A stretch of DNA of 64,000 nucleotides from Luteococcus sp038433155 (GCF_038433155.1 NZ_JBCDMW010000030.1:1-64000); one strand, 5' to 3'. Positions 50,103 through 59,096 are shown, counted from the stretch's first letter. A program made the numbers and translations. Notes: generated by a model not told the origin, from the sequence alone.

Positions 50103-50966
50103 CTACTTGAGCAACCGGCTCAGCCGGCGATCGGCCAGCACCTTGCCGCCGGTCTGGCAACCCGGGCAGTACTGCAGCGAGGAGTCGGCGAAGCTCACCT
50201 CGGCAATCGTCGCCCCGCACACCCCGCAGGCTTCACCGGTGCGGCCGTGCACCCGCATGCTGCCCCGCTTGTTGTCCTTCAAGTCCTTGGCCGCCAGCCC
50301 GTGCGCATGTTCCACCGCCTCCGCCAGGGTCTCGCGCAGTGCCTGGTACAAGTCGGCGCGCTCCTGCTCGGTGAGCGTGTTGGCCCCCTTGAACGGGCTG
50401 AGCCGAGCGGCGTGCAGGATCTCGTCGGAGTAGGCATTCCCGACGCCGGCGATGGTCCGCTGCTCCCGCAACACCCCCTTGAGCTGGGCCTTGCCCGCGT
50501 CGACGAGGATCCGTTCCAAGACCCGTGGGGTGAACTCGTCGGCCAGCGGGTCCGGCCCCAGGCTGGCGATGGCCGGCACCTGCTGCGGGGCAGCCACGAC
50601 GTGCAGGGCCAGCTTGCGCTGGGTGCCGGCCTCGGTCAGGTCGAAGCCCGCATCGTCGTCCAGCACGACGCGCAGGCTGAGCGGCCCTTTGCCCGGCTTC
50701 GGGACACCGGCGGGCGCCACCTCATGCCATTTCACCCAGCCCGCCCGGGCCAGGTGGAAGCACAGGTGCATCCCCTGCGCCTCGACGTCCAGGAACTTGC
50801 CGTGCCGGTTGACCCGTTCGATCTCCAGCCCCAGCAGGGATTCCAGCGGGTACTCGAAGGTCTTCAGGGCGCTGAAGGCGGCCAGGTTGATCCGGGCCAC
50901 GGTGCGCCCGGTCAGCCGCTCGGCCAGGAAGCCGCGCAAGGCTTCCACCTCGGGTAGTTCAGGCAT
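50103..50966 (-). CDS. Fpg/Nei family DNA glycosylase
   Basis: This 287-residue base-excision repair enzyme removes oxidised bases and cuts the abasic site. It has the N-terminal catalytic MPELPEVEAL (Pro2 nucleophile, Glu3), an H2TH region with GVGNAYSDEILHAARLSP and the C-terminal zinc finger CGVCG...YCPGC (four Cys). Whether it prefers 8-oxoguanine (Fpg) or pyrimidines (Nei) cannot be decided. Its ATG lies eight bases inside the end of aat, so the two are coupled. Confidence 0.93.
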   Translation of the reverse strand: MPELPEVEALRGFLAERLTGRTVARINLAAFSALKTFEYPLESLLGLEIERVNRHGKFLDVEAQGMHLCFHLARAGWVKWHEVAPAGVPKPGKGPLSLRVVLDDDAGFDLTEAGTQRKLALHVVAAPQQVPAIASLGPDPLADEFTPRVLERILVDAGKAQLKGVLREQRTIAGVGNAYSDEILHAARLSPFKGANTLTEQERADLYQALRETLAEAVEHAHGLAAKDLKDNKRGSMRVHGRTGEACGVCGATIAEVSFADSSLQYCPGCQTGGKVLADRRLSRLLK

Positions 50967-51711
50967 TGCGTTCCTCCTGTGCGATCGGCGTTGAGGCCAG
51001 GGCAGGCAGCAGGTCGTCGGCGGTCAGCGGGCCGCGCTGGGCCACCGCCTCCCAGTCCACCGGTGGAAGTTCCAGCGCCCCGTCCAGCAGGCTGAGGTAG
51101 CCGACCCGCTCCACCTCCACGACGCCCAGACTGGCCAGGTGATCGGTGCGCCACTGCACGTCCAGCAGCCGGGGCGCCCCGTCGCGGCGCAGCTCGGCGA
51201 CCAGCCGCAGCAGCGCCACCTTGGACGCGTCCCGGCCCAGTTCGGGATGGTGGAACATCGACTCCCCGGCGAACAGCCCGCCCAGCGCGACGCCGTACAG
51301 CCCGCCCACCAGCCGACCCTGGTCATCCCAGGTCTCGACGGAGTGCACCGCCCCCTGGTCATGCAGGTGCAGGTAGACCTGCCGGATGTCCTCGTCGATC
51401 CAGCCGTCGGGGCGATCCGGGTCCGAGCAGCCGTCCAGCACCTGGCGGAAGCAGGCGTCGACGGTGGTGGTGTAGCGGCGGGCGGTCTTGCGCAGGCTGC
51501 GGCTGACCCGCAGCCGGTCCAGCGGCAGGATCCCGCGCAGCATGGGTGACCACCAACCCATCTCGCCTTCGAAGCCCGTCTCATGCAGGGGCATGGGGAA
51601 GATGCCGGAACAGTAGGCCGCCAGCGCGAGCTCCTGGTTGAACTCCTCGGAGAAGGCGATCAGGTCCTGTTCCGGCCATTGCGTCCAGGGACCGAAGACA
51701 TGGGCCAGCAC
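50959..51711 (-). CDS. aat: Leucyl/phenylalanyl-tRNA-protein transferase
   Basis: This 250-residue enzyme adds Leu or Phe to proteins with basic N-termini, marking them for ClpS/ClpAP (N-degron pathway). Signatures are YCSGIFPMP, MGWWSPMLRGILPLD, VSRSLRKTARR, AVHSVETW, LVGGLYGVALGGLFAGESMF and LLDVQWRTDHLASLG. It starts with GTG and has no ribosome binding site; GACACT seven bases upstream could be a -10 for a leaderless start. It is translationally coupled to the DNA glycosylase gene. Confidence 0.95.
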   Translation of the reverse strand: MLAHVFGPWTQWPEQDLIAFSEEFNQELALAAYCSGIFPMPLHETGFEGEMGWWSPMLRGILPLDRLRVSRSLRKTARRYTTTVDACFRQVLDGCSDPDRPDGWIDEDIRQVYLHLHDQGAVHSVETWDDQGRLVGGLYGVALGGLFAGESMFHHPELGRDASKVALLRLVAELRRDGAPRLLDVQWRTDHLASLGVVEVERVGYLSLLDGALELPPVDWEAVAQRGPLTADDLLPALASTPIAQEERNA

Positions 51712-51877
51712 GTCTCAGAGTGTCTCACCAGCCACCGACAATTTCCTGCCGGCGCCGGCTCCTGCCCCAGATTGGGCAAGCAGGGACCCCCGACGACGCC
51801 CGCGCCGTGCTCGGGAGCGAACGGACGGGCCCGGCGGGGAACCTGACATCCCCTCAACAAGCCGGGGGCGTGGGGAG

Positions 51878-51956
51878 CTGCTGAGAACAGATGCCAGGTG
51901 GGGGGTCCAACGCAATAGTTGCGTTGGGGACCCCATCCGGCATCTGTTCTCAGCAG
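51878..51956. repeat. Long intergenic hairpin element (18-bp arms plus inner stem)
   Basis: The outer arms (51878-51895, 51939-51956; CTGCTGAGAACAGATGCC) are perfect. An inner stem GGGGTCC/GGACCCC with AACGCAA/TTGCGTT around TAG continues it, with a two-G bulge. It lies directly after the gltA stop, so it may terminate gltA transcription. Confidence 0.75.
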
Positions 51957-51960
51957 GCAG

Positions 51961-53253
51961 TCACTTGCCGCGCTGGTAGCGGGGCACCCACCGCACCTCT
52001 TCGGGGCCGACGTAGACCTGCCGCGGCCGATAGATCCGGCCCGAGGGGTCCTCAGTGACCTCCTTCCAGTTGGCGATCCACCCGGGCATCCGGCCAATCG
52101 CGAACATGACGGTGAACATGTTCAGCGGGATGTTCAGGGCGCGCAGCAAGATCCCGGAGTAGAAGTCCACATTCGGGTACAGCTTGCGCTCCACGAAGTA
52201 GGGATCCTGCAGAGCCACCTCCTCCAGCTCCAGCGCAATCTCCAACAGCGGATCGTGGATCTCCAGGTCCCGCAGCAGGTCGTCGACGGCGGTCTTGAGG
52301 ATCCGGGAGCGCGGGTCGAAGTTGCGGTAGACCCGGTGCCCGAAGCCCTGCAGCTTGATCCCCGACGACTTGTCCTTGACCCGCGCCACATAGTCCTGGG
52401 TGCTCATCCCGGATTCGTGGATCTGGCGCAGCATCTGCACCGCCGCCATGTTGGCTCCGCCATGCCGGGGCCCCCACAGCGCCGCCACCCCCGCGGAGCA
52501 GGCCGTGTAGAGGTTGGCCTGGGAGCTGGCCACCATCCGCACCGTCGACGTGGAGCAGTTCTGCTCATGGTCGGCGTGCAGCACGAAGAACAGGTTCAGC
52601 GCGCGCTGTTCCTCCGGCGTCGGCTCGTAGTTCTTGTAGGGCAGGGAGAACATCATGTGCAGCAGGTTCTCCACGTACTTCAGGTCATGGCGTGGGTAGA
52701 TCAACGGCTCGCCCTTGTAGGACTTGTAGGAGGCGGCGGCGATGGTGCGCACCTTGCTCATCAGGTGGGCGGCGGCGCGCAGGAAGCTCTCTTCGTCGGT
52801 GATCCTGGGCCGGGTGTGGGTGCTCATCGCGTTGATCATCGAGTTCATGATGGCCATCGGGTGGCCGCTCTCCGGGAAGGCGTCGAAGTGCTTGCTCATG
52901 TCCGGGTGCAGCGCCGAGGAGGCGGCCAACAGCTCACTGAAATGGTCCCGCTCGGCCTGGGTGGGCAGCTGCCCGAAGATCACCAGCCAGGCGGTCTCGA
53001 CGAAGGATGACTTGCCCTCCGCCAGCTGCTCGATCGGCACCCCGCGGTAGCGCAGGATGCCCTTCTCCCCGTCGATGAAGGTGATGGCCGACCGGCAGGA
53101 TCCGGTGTTGCCGTAGCCGTCGTCCAGGGTGATCAGACCGGTCTCGGCGCGCAGCCGGCTGATGTCCAGGGCCTGCTCCCCCATCGATCCGGTAACGATC
53201 GGCAGGTCATAGGTCTTGCCGTCAATGGTCAGCTGTGCGGTCTGGTTGGTCAT
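51961..53253 (-). CDS. gltA: Citrate synthase
   Basis: This 430-residue type II (hexameric-type length) citrate synthase condenses acetyl-CoA with oxaloacetate to enter the TCA cycle. Catalytic motifs are VLHADHEQN and GPRHGGANMAA (His), GFGHRVYRNFDPR (His) and NVDFYSGILL (Asp). The N-terminal domain (ITFIDGEKGILRYRGVPIEQLA) is typical. GGAGG lies five bases before the ATG. It is monocistronic, with a long hairpin behind it. Confidence 0.97.
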   Translation of the reverse strand: MTNQTAQLTIDGKTYDLPIVTGSMGEQALDISRLRAETGLITLDDGYGNTGSCRSAITFIDGEKGILRYRGVPIEQLAEGKSSFVETAWLVIFGQLPTQAERDHFSELLAASSALHPDMSKHFDAFPESGHPMAIMNSMINAMSTHTRPRITDEESFLRAAAHLMSKVRTIAAASYKSYKGEPLIYPRHDLKYVENLLHMMFSLPYKNYEPTPEEQRALNLFFVLHADHEQNCSTSTVRMVASSQANLYTACSAGVAALWGPRHGGANMAAVQMLRQIHESGMSTQDYVARVKDKSSGIKLQGFGHRVYRNFDPRSRILKTAVDDLLRDLEIHDPLLEIALELEEVALQDPYFVERKLYPNVDFYSGILLRALNIPLNMFTVMFAIGRMPGWIANWKEVTEDPSGRIYRPRQVYVGPEEVRWVPRYQRGK

Positions 53254-53493
53254 GCGGGCCTCCGGGTAGACGTGGCTCCATCGTCCGCCTCGACTCAGGC
53301 ATGAGACCCGCTGTCCACATGCTGATGCGACGACGGCGGACCACGGCAGTCAGTGGCCCGACGCGGGCCGGACCCCGGGCAGCGACGGTTGCGCCGACGG
53401 CGAATGGGGGCCGGTTCAGGGGCGCGGTCTCTGGAGGGGATTGAGCGCAGCGACTACCGTGGATACGAGCACCAGACAGCCCCAGGAGGAACC

Positions 53494-54168
53494 ATGGCCA
53501 ACGCGCGAGACATCGGCAAGAGCATCCTGGCCCAGGCGCCGAACATTGCGCCCGGGGCCGCCTCCACGGTGCTGCGACGCGCCCTGGACCTGGCCATCGA
53601 CGGCGTGGGGAAGGTCCCCGGCGCCAAGACCACCGCCGCCAATGCGCTGCAGAAGACCGGCTCCGCCGAGCTGGCCATCGACCAGATCGTGAAGCAGCAC
53701 GTCGCCATGGCGGGCGCGCAGGGCTTCCTGACCAATCTGGGTGGCCTGGCCACCCTGGCCGTGAGCATCCCGGCCAATGTCTCCGGCGTCGCCATCGTGC
53801 AGTGCCGGATGGTGGCGGCCGTCGCCCATCTGCGCGGCTATGACATCGAGGATCCCCGGGTGCGCTCGGCGATCCTGATGTGCCTGCTGGGTGAGGCCAA
53901 TGCCAGGGAGGCGATCGACCGGCGAGAGCTGCCCAGCTCCGCCCTGGCCATTGCCACCGCTCCGGTGCACGACGTCGCGCTGGACAACACCATCAGTGAG
54001 AAGGTGCTGGCCAACCTGATGGGGCAGGTGGGCGGCAAGCGGGTCTCGCTGCTGGCCGGCAAGAAGATTCCGCTGGTGGGTGGGGGCGTCGGCGCCGCCA
54101 CCGACGGTTGGGCCACCTGGTCCACCGGGGCCTTCGCCAAGAGTCAGTTCCTCAACCGTCGCCGCTGA
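53494..54168 (+). CDS. EcsC family protein
   Basis: This 224-residue protein has the all-helical pattern of EcsC-like proteins: two amphipathic Gly/Ala-rich segments (LGGLATLAVSIPANVSGVAIVQCRMVAAVAHLRGYD) and a C-terminal glycine-rich KKIPLVGGGVGAATDGWATW. B. subtilis EcsC is linked to the Ecs ABC transporter, but no such genes are nearby. AGGAGGA precedes the ATG. Function unknown; membrane association likely. Confidence 0.82.
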   Translation: MANARDIGKSILAQAPNIAPGAASTVLRRALDLAIDGVGKVPGAKTTAANALQKTGSAELAIDQIVKQHVAMAGAQGFLTNLGGLATLAVSIPANVSGVAIVQCRMVAAVAHLRGYDIEDPRVRSAILMCLLGEANAREAIDRRELPSSALAIATAPVHDVALDNTISEKVLANLMGQVGGKRVSLLAGKKIPLVGGGVGAATDGWATWSTGAFAKSQFLNRRR

Positions 54169-54213
54169 GCGCCATCACGGTCCCGCGCCCGTCACAGCCA
54201 CGCGTGGGCTTGG

Positions 54214-54241
54214 GTCTCGACAGGCTCGGCCGTCGTGATTG
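54214..54241 (+). repeat. REP-like dispersed repeat, copy 5
   Basis: GTCTCGACAGGCTCGGCCGT followed by CGTGATTG, between the convergent EcsC and alr genes. Confidence 0.6.
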
Positions 54242-54264
54242 CGAGGGCCGGGCGTCGTGTCGGG

Positions 54265-55395
54265 TCAGGCCTCGTCGTCCTGGTAGACGCGGGGAACCCG
54301 GGCCGTGATCAGGCAGGTCACCTCATAGCTGATGGTCTGCATGATGGCCGCCAGGTCATCCGCGGTGATCACCTGGTCACCCTGCCGGCCGAGCAGCACC
54401 ACCTCGTCGCCCACCCCCACCTGCGGATCCTCGGGGCCCAGATCGACCATCGTCTGGTCCATGCAGACCCGGCCGACCACGGGATAGCTCCGCCCCCCCA
54501 CCAGCATCCGCCCGGTATTGGTGTTACGCCGGCTCCACCCGTCGGCATAGCCCACGCAGACAGTGGCAATCCAGGTGTCCCGCGGGGCCACCCAGGTGCG
54601 GCCGTAGCCCACTGACTCTCCCGCCGAGATCTGCTTGACGAAGGTCACCCGGCTGACCATGGACATGGCCGGCTCCAGCGCGACGGTGCGGGGAGTGCTG
54701 GCATCCGGGTAGTAGCCATAGGCCATGATCCCGGCCCGCACGGCCGTCGTCCCGGCCAGGTCATGGGCCAGGATCACACCCGACGGGGCGGCATGCACCA
54801 GGTCGATCGGGCCGCGCTCGGCCTGGATCCGGTCAACCAGCTCCCGGAAGGCGGTCAGCTCCGCGACCGTGTAGGCCGTCTCGTCGGCCATGTCGCTGAC
54901 CGGCGGGTGGGTGAAGATGCCCTCCAACTCCAGGTTGGGGCACGCGTCGATCCAGCGCACCAGCGCCTCAGCCTGGCTGGGTTCGGTGCCGATCCGGCGC
55001 ATCCCCGTGTCCACCTTGAGATGCACCTTGGCGGTCACGCCCAACCGTTGCGCCGCGCCGCGGGCCTGGTCGATGGTCAGCTCGTCGACGACGGTGAGCA
55101 CCAGGTCCGCCTTCAGGGCGGCCTCCAGCTCCCATTCGAAACAGTGGGAGAGCTTCAGGATGGGCAGGGTGATCCCGGCCTCGCGCAGCTCGATCCCCTC
55201 CGGCACCGTGGCGATGGCCAGCCGGTCCGCGCACCCGGTGCGCTCGACCATCCGGGAGACCTCCACCGCCCCGTGACCATAGGCATTACCCTTGACCGCC
55301 AGCATGACCTGCCGCCCGCCGACCCGTTCCCGCACGGCGAGCAGGTTGCGGCGAATGGCCGCCAGATCGACGCAGGCATGAGTGGCATAGAACAC
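54265..55395 (-). CDS. alr: Alanine racemase
   Basis: This 376-residue PLP enzyme makes D-alanine for peptidoglycan. The N-terminal barrel has the PLP lysine in LAVKGNAYGHGAVEV; the GN replaces the more usual AD. GMRRIGTEP and the C-terminal catalytic region ATVCVGYADGWSRR, with VGRVCMDQTMVDLG, complete it. The GTG at 55395 begins the family N-terminus (THACVDLAAIRRNLLAVRERV), whereas the frame extends 65 codons further upstream without homology. GATGAT ends six bases before this GTG. Confidence 0.94.
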   Translation of the reverse strand: MFYATHACVDLAAIRRNLLAVRERVGGRQVMLAVKGNAYGHGAVEVSRMVERTGCADRLAIATVPEGIELREAGITLPILKLSHCFEWELEAALKADLVLTVVDELTIDQARGAAQRLGVTAKVHLKVDTGMRRIGTEPSQAEALVRWIDACPNLELEGIFTHPPVSDMADETAYTVAELTAFRELVDRIQAERGPIDLVHAAPSGVILAHDLAGTTAVRAGIMAYGYYPDASTPRTVALEPAMSMVSRVTFVKQISAGESVGYGRTWVAPRDTWIATVCVGYADGWSRRNTNTGRMLVGGRSYPVVGRVCMDQTMVDLGPEDPQVGVGDEVVLLGRQGDQVITADDLAAIMQTISYEVTCLITARVPRVYQDDEA

Positions 55396-55529
55396 TGCGA
55401 CATCATCCCACCGCCCCCCAAACGTCGCCTGAGCGTCCACCCCCACAAACTCTGGTGAAATTTCCCGCGCCCACTGAGGCGCAATCAACCCTTGAAGTAA
55501 GTCCTCCGCCCCGCCGCGAGCCCACCCTG

Positions 55530-55560
55530 TTGAATTGCCCGGCGCGAAAGGTGGAATAAT
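55530..55560 (+). promoter_or_regulatory. Putative promoter of the orphan response regulator
   Basis: TTGAAT (55530-55535) and AATAAT (55555-55560) are 19 bp apart. The -10 ends seven bases before the GTG at 55568, so a leaderless start is likely. Confidence 0.45.
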
Positions 55561-55567
55561 CGCCCGG

Positions 55568-56230
55568 GTGAAGAGATCCCCATTGCGCATCGCCCTGGTG
55601 AACGACTACGAGATCGTGCTCGCCGGCATCCGGGAGATGCTTGCGCCCTACGCCGAGCAGGTGGACGTGGTGGAGATGGACGCGAATGCGGACGTGATCA
55701 CACCCGTCGACATCGCGCTCTACGACACCTATGGCCAGAGCAGCCGTGCGTTGCAGTCCATGCAAAAGCCGCTGAACGAGCGCAAGGTGGACAAGGTGGT
55801 GCTGTTCACCTGGAATCACACCCAGGCCCTGGTCGACGCCGCCGAGGAGGCCGGCGTCGACGGGCTGCTCTCCAAGACCCTGCCGGCCGAGGAGCTGGTC
55901 AGCGCCCTGCAGCGCATTGCGGACGGAGAGCGGCTGATCACCCCGTCAGTCCGGATCACAACGAATACCACCCGACGCGGCAGCTCGAAGACGGACTGGC
56001 CGGGGCGGGAGCTGGGGTTGACCATGCGCGAGTCCGAGATGATCACCATGATCACCCAGGGGATGAGCAATGCCGAGATTGCCGAGCACACCTACCTCAG
56101 CCCCAACTCCGTCAAGTCCTACATCCGCTCGGCCTACCGCAAGATCGGTGTGAAGCGACGCTCCCAGGCCGTCGCCTGGGGAATCGAGCATGGCATGCTG
56201 CCGGACCGCTCCCGCTCGATCATCGTCTGA
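55568..56230 (+). CDS. Orphan LuxR-type response regulator
   Basis: The protein has 220 residues. The receiver-like domain has ND in IALVNDYEIVL, a candidate phospho-Asp in DIALYDTYGQ and Lys in LLSKTLP, but the surroundings are unusual. A LuxR-type helix-turn-helix (about 155-210) reads LTMRESEMITMITQGMSNAEIAEHTYLSPNSVKSYIRSAYRKIG. No histidine kinase is adjacent. It is divergent from alr over 172 bp and 116 bp before the heme-pathway gene, either of which it might control. Confidence 0.88.
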   Translation: MKRSPLRIALVNDYEIVLAGIREMLAPYAEQVDVVEMDANADVITPVDIALYDTYGQSSRALQSMQKPLNERKVDKVVLFTWNHTQALVDAAEEAGVDGLLSKTLPAEELVSALQRIADGERLITPSVRITTNTTRRGSSKTDWPGRELGLTMRESEMITMITQGMSNAEIAEHTYLSPNSVKSYIRSAYRKIGVKRRSQAVAWGIEHGMLPDRSRSIIV

Positions 56231-56346
56231 TTTTCCCCGGAGCACCGTCGTCCCCGGCTCGGGGCGACGGACGACCACCCGCGTGGCACCCCGCCGGATT
56301 TATCACGGAGTGCGCCGGGTAGAGTCACCCGCACAGGAGGTGGCAC

Positions 56347-57816
56347 ATGGCAGTGCGTCGGGTAGTGGTGGTCGGGGCCGGGTTGACCGGTCTGGTGGCC
56401 GCCCGAGAGCTCGCCAAGGACAACCGCTTCGAGGTGATCTGCCTCGAAGCCTCCGAGCGCGTCGGTGGCCAGATCAACACCCGCCCGATCGACGGTGCGC
56501 AGGTGGACGTCGGCGCCGAGGCCGCCCACCTGGGGGCACCGCAGGTGGCGGCGCTGGTCCGCGAGCTCGGGCTGGACGGCAGCGTGGTGGCCGCCGCGCC
56601 CGGGGGTTCCGTGATGGCCACTCGAAAGGGGTTGCGGCCGCTGCCGGCCGGCGTGGGACCCACCGGCCCCACCAGGATCCTGCCCGTGCTGAAGTCGGGC
56701 ATCCTCACCCCGCTGGGGATCCTGCGAGCCGGGCTGGAGCCGGTGATGGCCCGCCGCACATTCCCCGAGGACATCGCCGTCGGCGCCTTCACCGAGCGTC
56801 GTTTCGGCACGGAGGTCACCGACACCTTCGTCGACCCGCTGCTGGGCAACCTGCACGGCGGCGACGTGCATCAGCTCTCCCTGCAGGCCACCGCGCCGCA
56901 GCTGGCCCCCGATGCCGCCAATGGGGTCTCCCTGTTGCTGAAGAACCTGAAGCTCCCGGCCCCCATCGCCCGGGTGGCGGGGCGGGTGCTGCCCTCCCTG
57001 GCCCCGCAGGCGGCGCCGCCGGCCTCCGGCAGGCCGACCCAAGGCGGCTCTCCGTTGCCGATGTTCGCCACCTGGCCCAATGGCCTGCAGGCCCTGACCA
57101 CGGCCCTGGCCGAGCAGAGCGCGGCCAGCCTGCGCACGAGCTGTCCCGTCACCGCCCTGGAGCGCCGCGACGACCGGTGGGATGTGGTGCTGGAATCCGG
57201 GGAGCGGATCGCGGCCGACGAGGTGCTGCTGACCACCCCCGGCCGGGTCTCCGCGAAGCTGCTGCGCCCCCACTGCCCCGAGGCCGCCGCGCTCTACGAC
57301 GCAGTGCCCACCGCCTCGGTGGCCACCGTGGTGCTGGCCTACCCGCCCGAGGCCGCCGCCCGGAACCGGATCCTGCGGGACCACAACGGCATCCTGCTGC
57401 CCAGCAAGCGTGTGCGGACCTTCAAGGCCGCCACCAACCTCAGCCGCAAGTGGCCCCGGCTGGGCGCGACCCACCACCTGGTGCGGGCTTCCGTCGGCCG
57501 GATCACCACCACCATGGCCGACGACCTGACCGACGAGCAACTGACCACCCGGGTGACCGACGAGCTGGCCGAGCTGACCGGGCTGGATGCCCGGCCGGTG
57601 CTGCAGCAGGTGCACCGCTGGCCGGCCTCCATGCCTCAGCTGCAACCCGGCCACAAGCAGCGGGTGGCCACCGCCCGCGAGGCCCTGTCCGGCGTCGGAG
57701 GGCTGCACATCGCGGGCTGCGCCGTCGACGGCCTGGGGATTGGCTCCACCGTGAAATCGGGACAGCAGGCGGCCCAGCAGATCATCAACACCCCGGCCGA
57801 CAAGGAAGAACAGTGA
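56347..57816 (+). CDS. hemY: FAD-dependent protoporphyrinogen/coproporphyrinogen oxidase
   Basis: This 489-residue flavoprotein oxidises (copro)porphyrinogen in late heme synthesis. The N-terminal dinucleotide fold VVVVGAGLTGLVAARELA is followed by EASERVGGQINT and DVGAEAAHLG. The late FAD segment LHIAGCAVDGLGIGSTVKSGQQAA closes the fold. In Gram-positive bacteria this family usually acts on coproporphyrinogen III (CgoX), which cannot be separated here from PPO. AGGAGG precedes the ATG. Its stop overlaps the GTG of the radical SAM gene. Confidence 0.9.
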   Translation: MAVRRVVVVGAGLTGLVAARELAKDNRFEVICLEASERVGGQINTRPIDGAQVDVGAEAAHLGAPQVAALVRELGLDGSVVAAAPGGSVMATRKGLRPLPAGVGPTGPTRILPVLKSGILTPLGILRAGLEPVMARRTFPEDIAVGAFTERRFGTEVTDTFVDPLLGNLHGGDVHQLSLQATAPQLAPDAANGVSLLLKNLKLPAPIARVAGRVLPSLAPQAAPPASGRPTQGGSPLPMFATWPNGLQALTTALAEQSAASLRTSCPVTALERRDDRWDVVLESGERIAADEVLLTTPGRVSAKLLRPHCPEAAALYDAVPTASVATVVLAYPPEAAARNRILRDHNGILLPSKRVRTFKAATNLSRKWPRLGATHHLVRASVGRITTTMADDLTDEQLTTRVTDELAELTGLDARPVLQQVHRWPASMPQLQPGHKQRVATAREALSGVGGLHIAGCAVDGLGIGSTVKSGQQAAQQIINTPADKEEQ

Positions 57817-59096
57817 GCGCCACCACCGCGGACGAAGTCACCCAGGACCCGCACGGGCATGACCCGCAGAGCCATGACGCCGGCGGCGGTGAGCCGAGGC
57901 ACCCGCACCATGCACCCGTCGTGCGGACCATCAAGCATGACCTGAACACCAAGCCCTTCATCGTCATCTGGGAGACCACGCGGGCCTGCCAGCTGGTGTG
58001 CAAGCACTGCCGGGCCGACGCGCAGCACCGGGCCCACCCGGACCAGTTGACCACCGAGCAGGGCAAGGCGCTGCTGGATGACCTGGCCGCCTACGAGGCG
58101 CCGCGTCCGCTGGTGGTCTTCACCGGCGGCGACGCCTTCGAGCGCGCCGACCTGGCCGAGCTGTGCCGCTACGGCACCCAGAAGGGGCTGAGCATCTCGC
58201 TGTCCCCGTCGATCACCCCGCTGGTGACCCCGGAGCGGCTGCACGAGATGCGCGAGGCCGGCGGGAAGGCGATCAGCCTCAGCCTGGACGGTGCGCGCGC
58301 CGAGACCCACGACGCCTTCCGCGGCTTCCCCGGCACCTTCGACGCATCGATCGAGGCGTCGAAGTGGATGCGTGAGGAGGGATTCCGGCTGCAGGTGAAC
58401 TCGGTCTTCACCAAGGGCAACATCCACGAGGCCCCCGAGCTGCTGAAAACCGTGCTGGGGATGGGCGCCTTCATGTGGTACACGTTCATGCTGGTGCCCA
58501 CCGGGCGCGGCGCTGACCTGCAGGCCCTCAGCCCGGAGGAGCGCGAGGACGTGCTGAACTGGCTGCACGACATCAGCGACCGGATTGCGATCAAGACCAC
58601 CGAGGCGCCGCAGTACCGCCGGATCGCCCTCCAACGGGAGCAGGCGCGCAATGGCACCCCGATCCCGGACCAGGTGGCGCACCGCGGTGAGCTGTACGAT
58701 TACCTGACCGCCGAGACCACCCGGCTGCTGGGCGAACACCCCGACAAGCCGCGCCGTCCCCGGGCGCCGATGGCCGTCAATTCCGGGTCCGGCTTTGCCT
58801 TCGTCGACCACCTGGGAGATGTCTACCCCAACGGCTTCCTGCCCGAACACTGCGGCAATGTGAAGCAGACCCCCTTCCACGAGATCTACGCCAACTCCCC
58901 GGTCTTCCAGGCGCTGCGCAAACCGCACGAGTTCAAGGGCAAGTGCGGGGTGTGCGAGTTCAACCGGATGTGCGGCGGTTCCCGCTCGACGGCCTATGCC
59001 ATGACCGGGGACTACCTGGCCAGCGACCCCACCTGCATGTGGGTGCCACAGGCCTGGGCGGAGCAGCAGGAGAACGTCGTCCGCCGGATCGGCTGA
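57813..59096 (+). CDS. Radical SAM/SPASM protein with His-rich N-terminus
   Basis: The protein has 427 residues. The radical SAM cluster motif is CQLVCKHC (Cys59, Cys63, Cys66). A C-terminal SPASM region has CGVCEFNRMCGG and DPTCMW, giving auxiliary cluster ligands. The first 35 residues hold seven histidines (HGHDPQSH, RHPHH), absent from most relatives. By pattern it belongs to the TIGR04053/AhbC-AhbD-like branch linked to heme biosynthesis and peptide modification. GTG start overlaps the oxidase stop, so the two are coupled and probably act in the same pathway. Confidence 0.88.
   Translation: MSATTADEVTQDPHGHDPQSHDAGGGEPRHPHHAPVVRTIKHDLNTKPFIVIWETTRACQLVCKHCRADAQHRAHPDQLTTEQGKALLDDLAAYEAPRPLVVFTGGDAFERADLAELCRYGTQKGLSISLSPSITPLVTPERLHEMREAGGKAISLSLDGARAETHDAFRGFPGTFDASIEASKWMREEGFRLQVNSVFTKGNIHEAPELLKTVLGMGAFMWYTFMLVPTGRGADLQALSPEEREDVLNWLHDISDRIAIKTTEAPQYRRIALQREQARNGTPIPDQVAHRGELYDYLTAETTRLLGEHPDKPRRPRAPMAVNSGSGFAFVDHLGDVYPNGFLPEHCGNVKQTPFHEIYANSPVFQALRKPHEFKGKCGVCEFNRMCGGSRSTAYAMTGDYLASDPTCMWVPQAWAEQQENVVRRIG

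Noticed and set aside
56190..57812. N-terminal 541 codons of a 968-codon frame ending in the radical SAM protein
   Set aside because: The region is the shadow of the heme oxidase in another frame; the real radical SAM start is the GTG at 57813. No fusion is implied.
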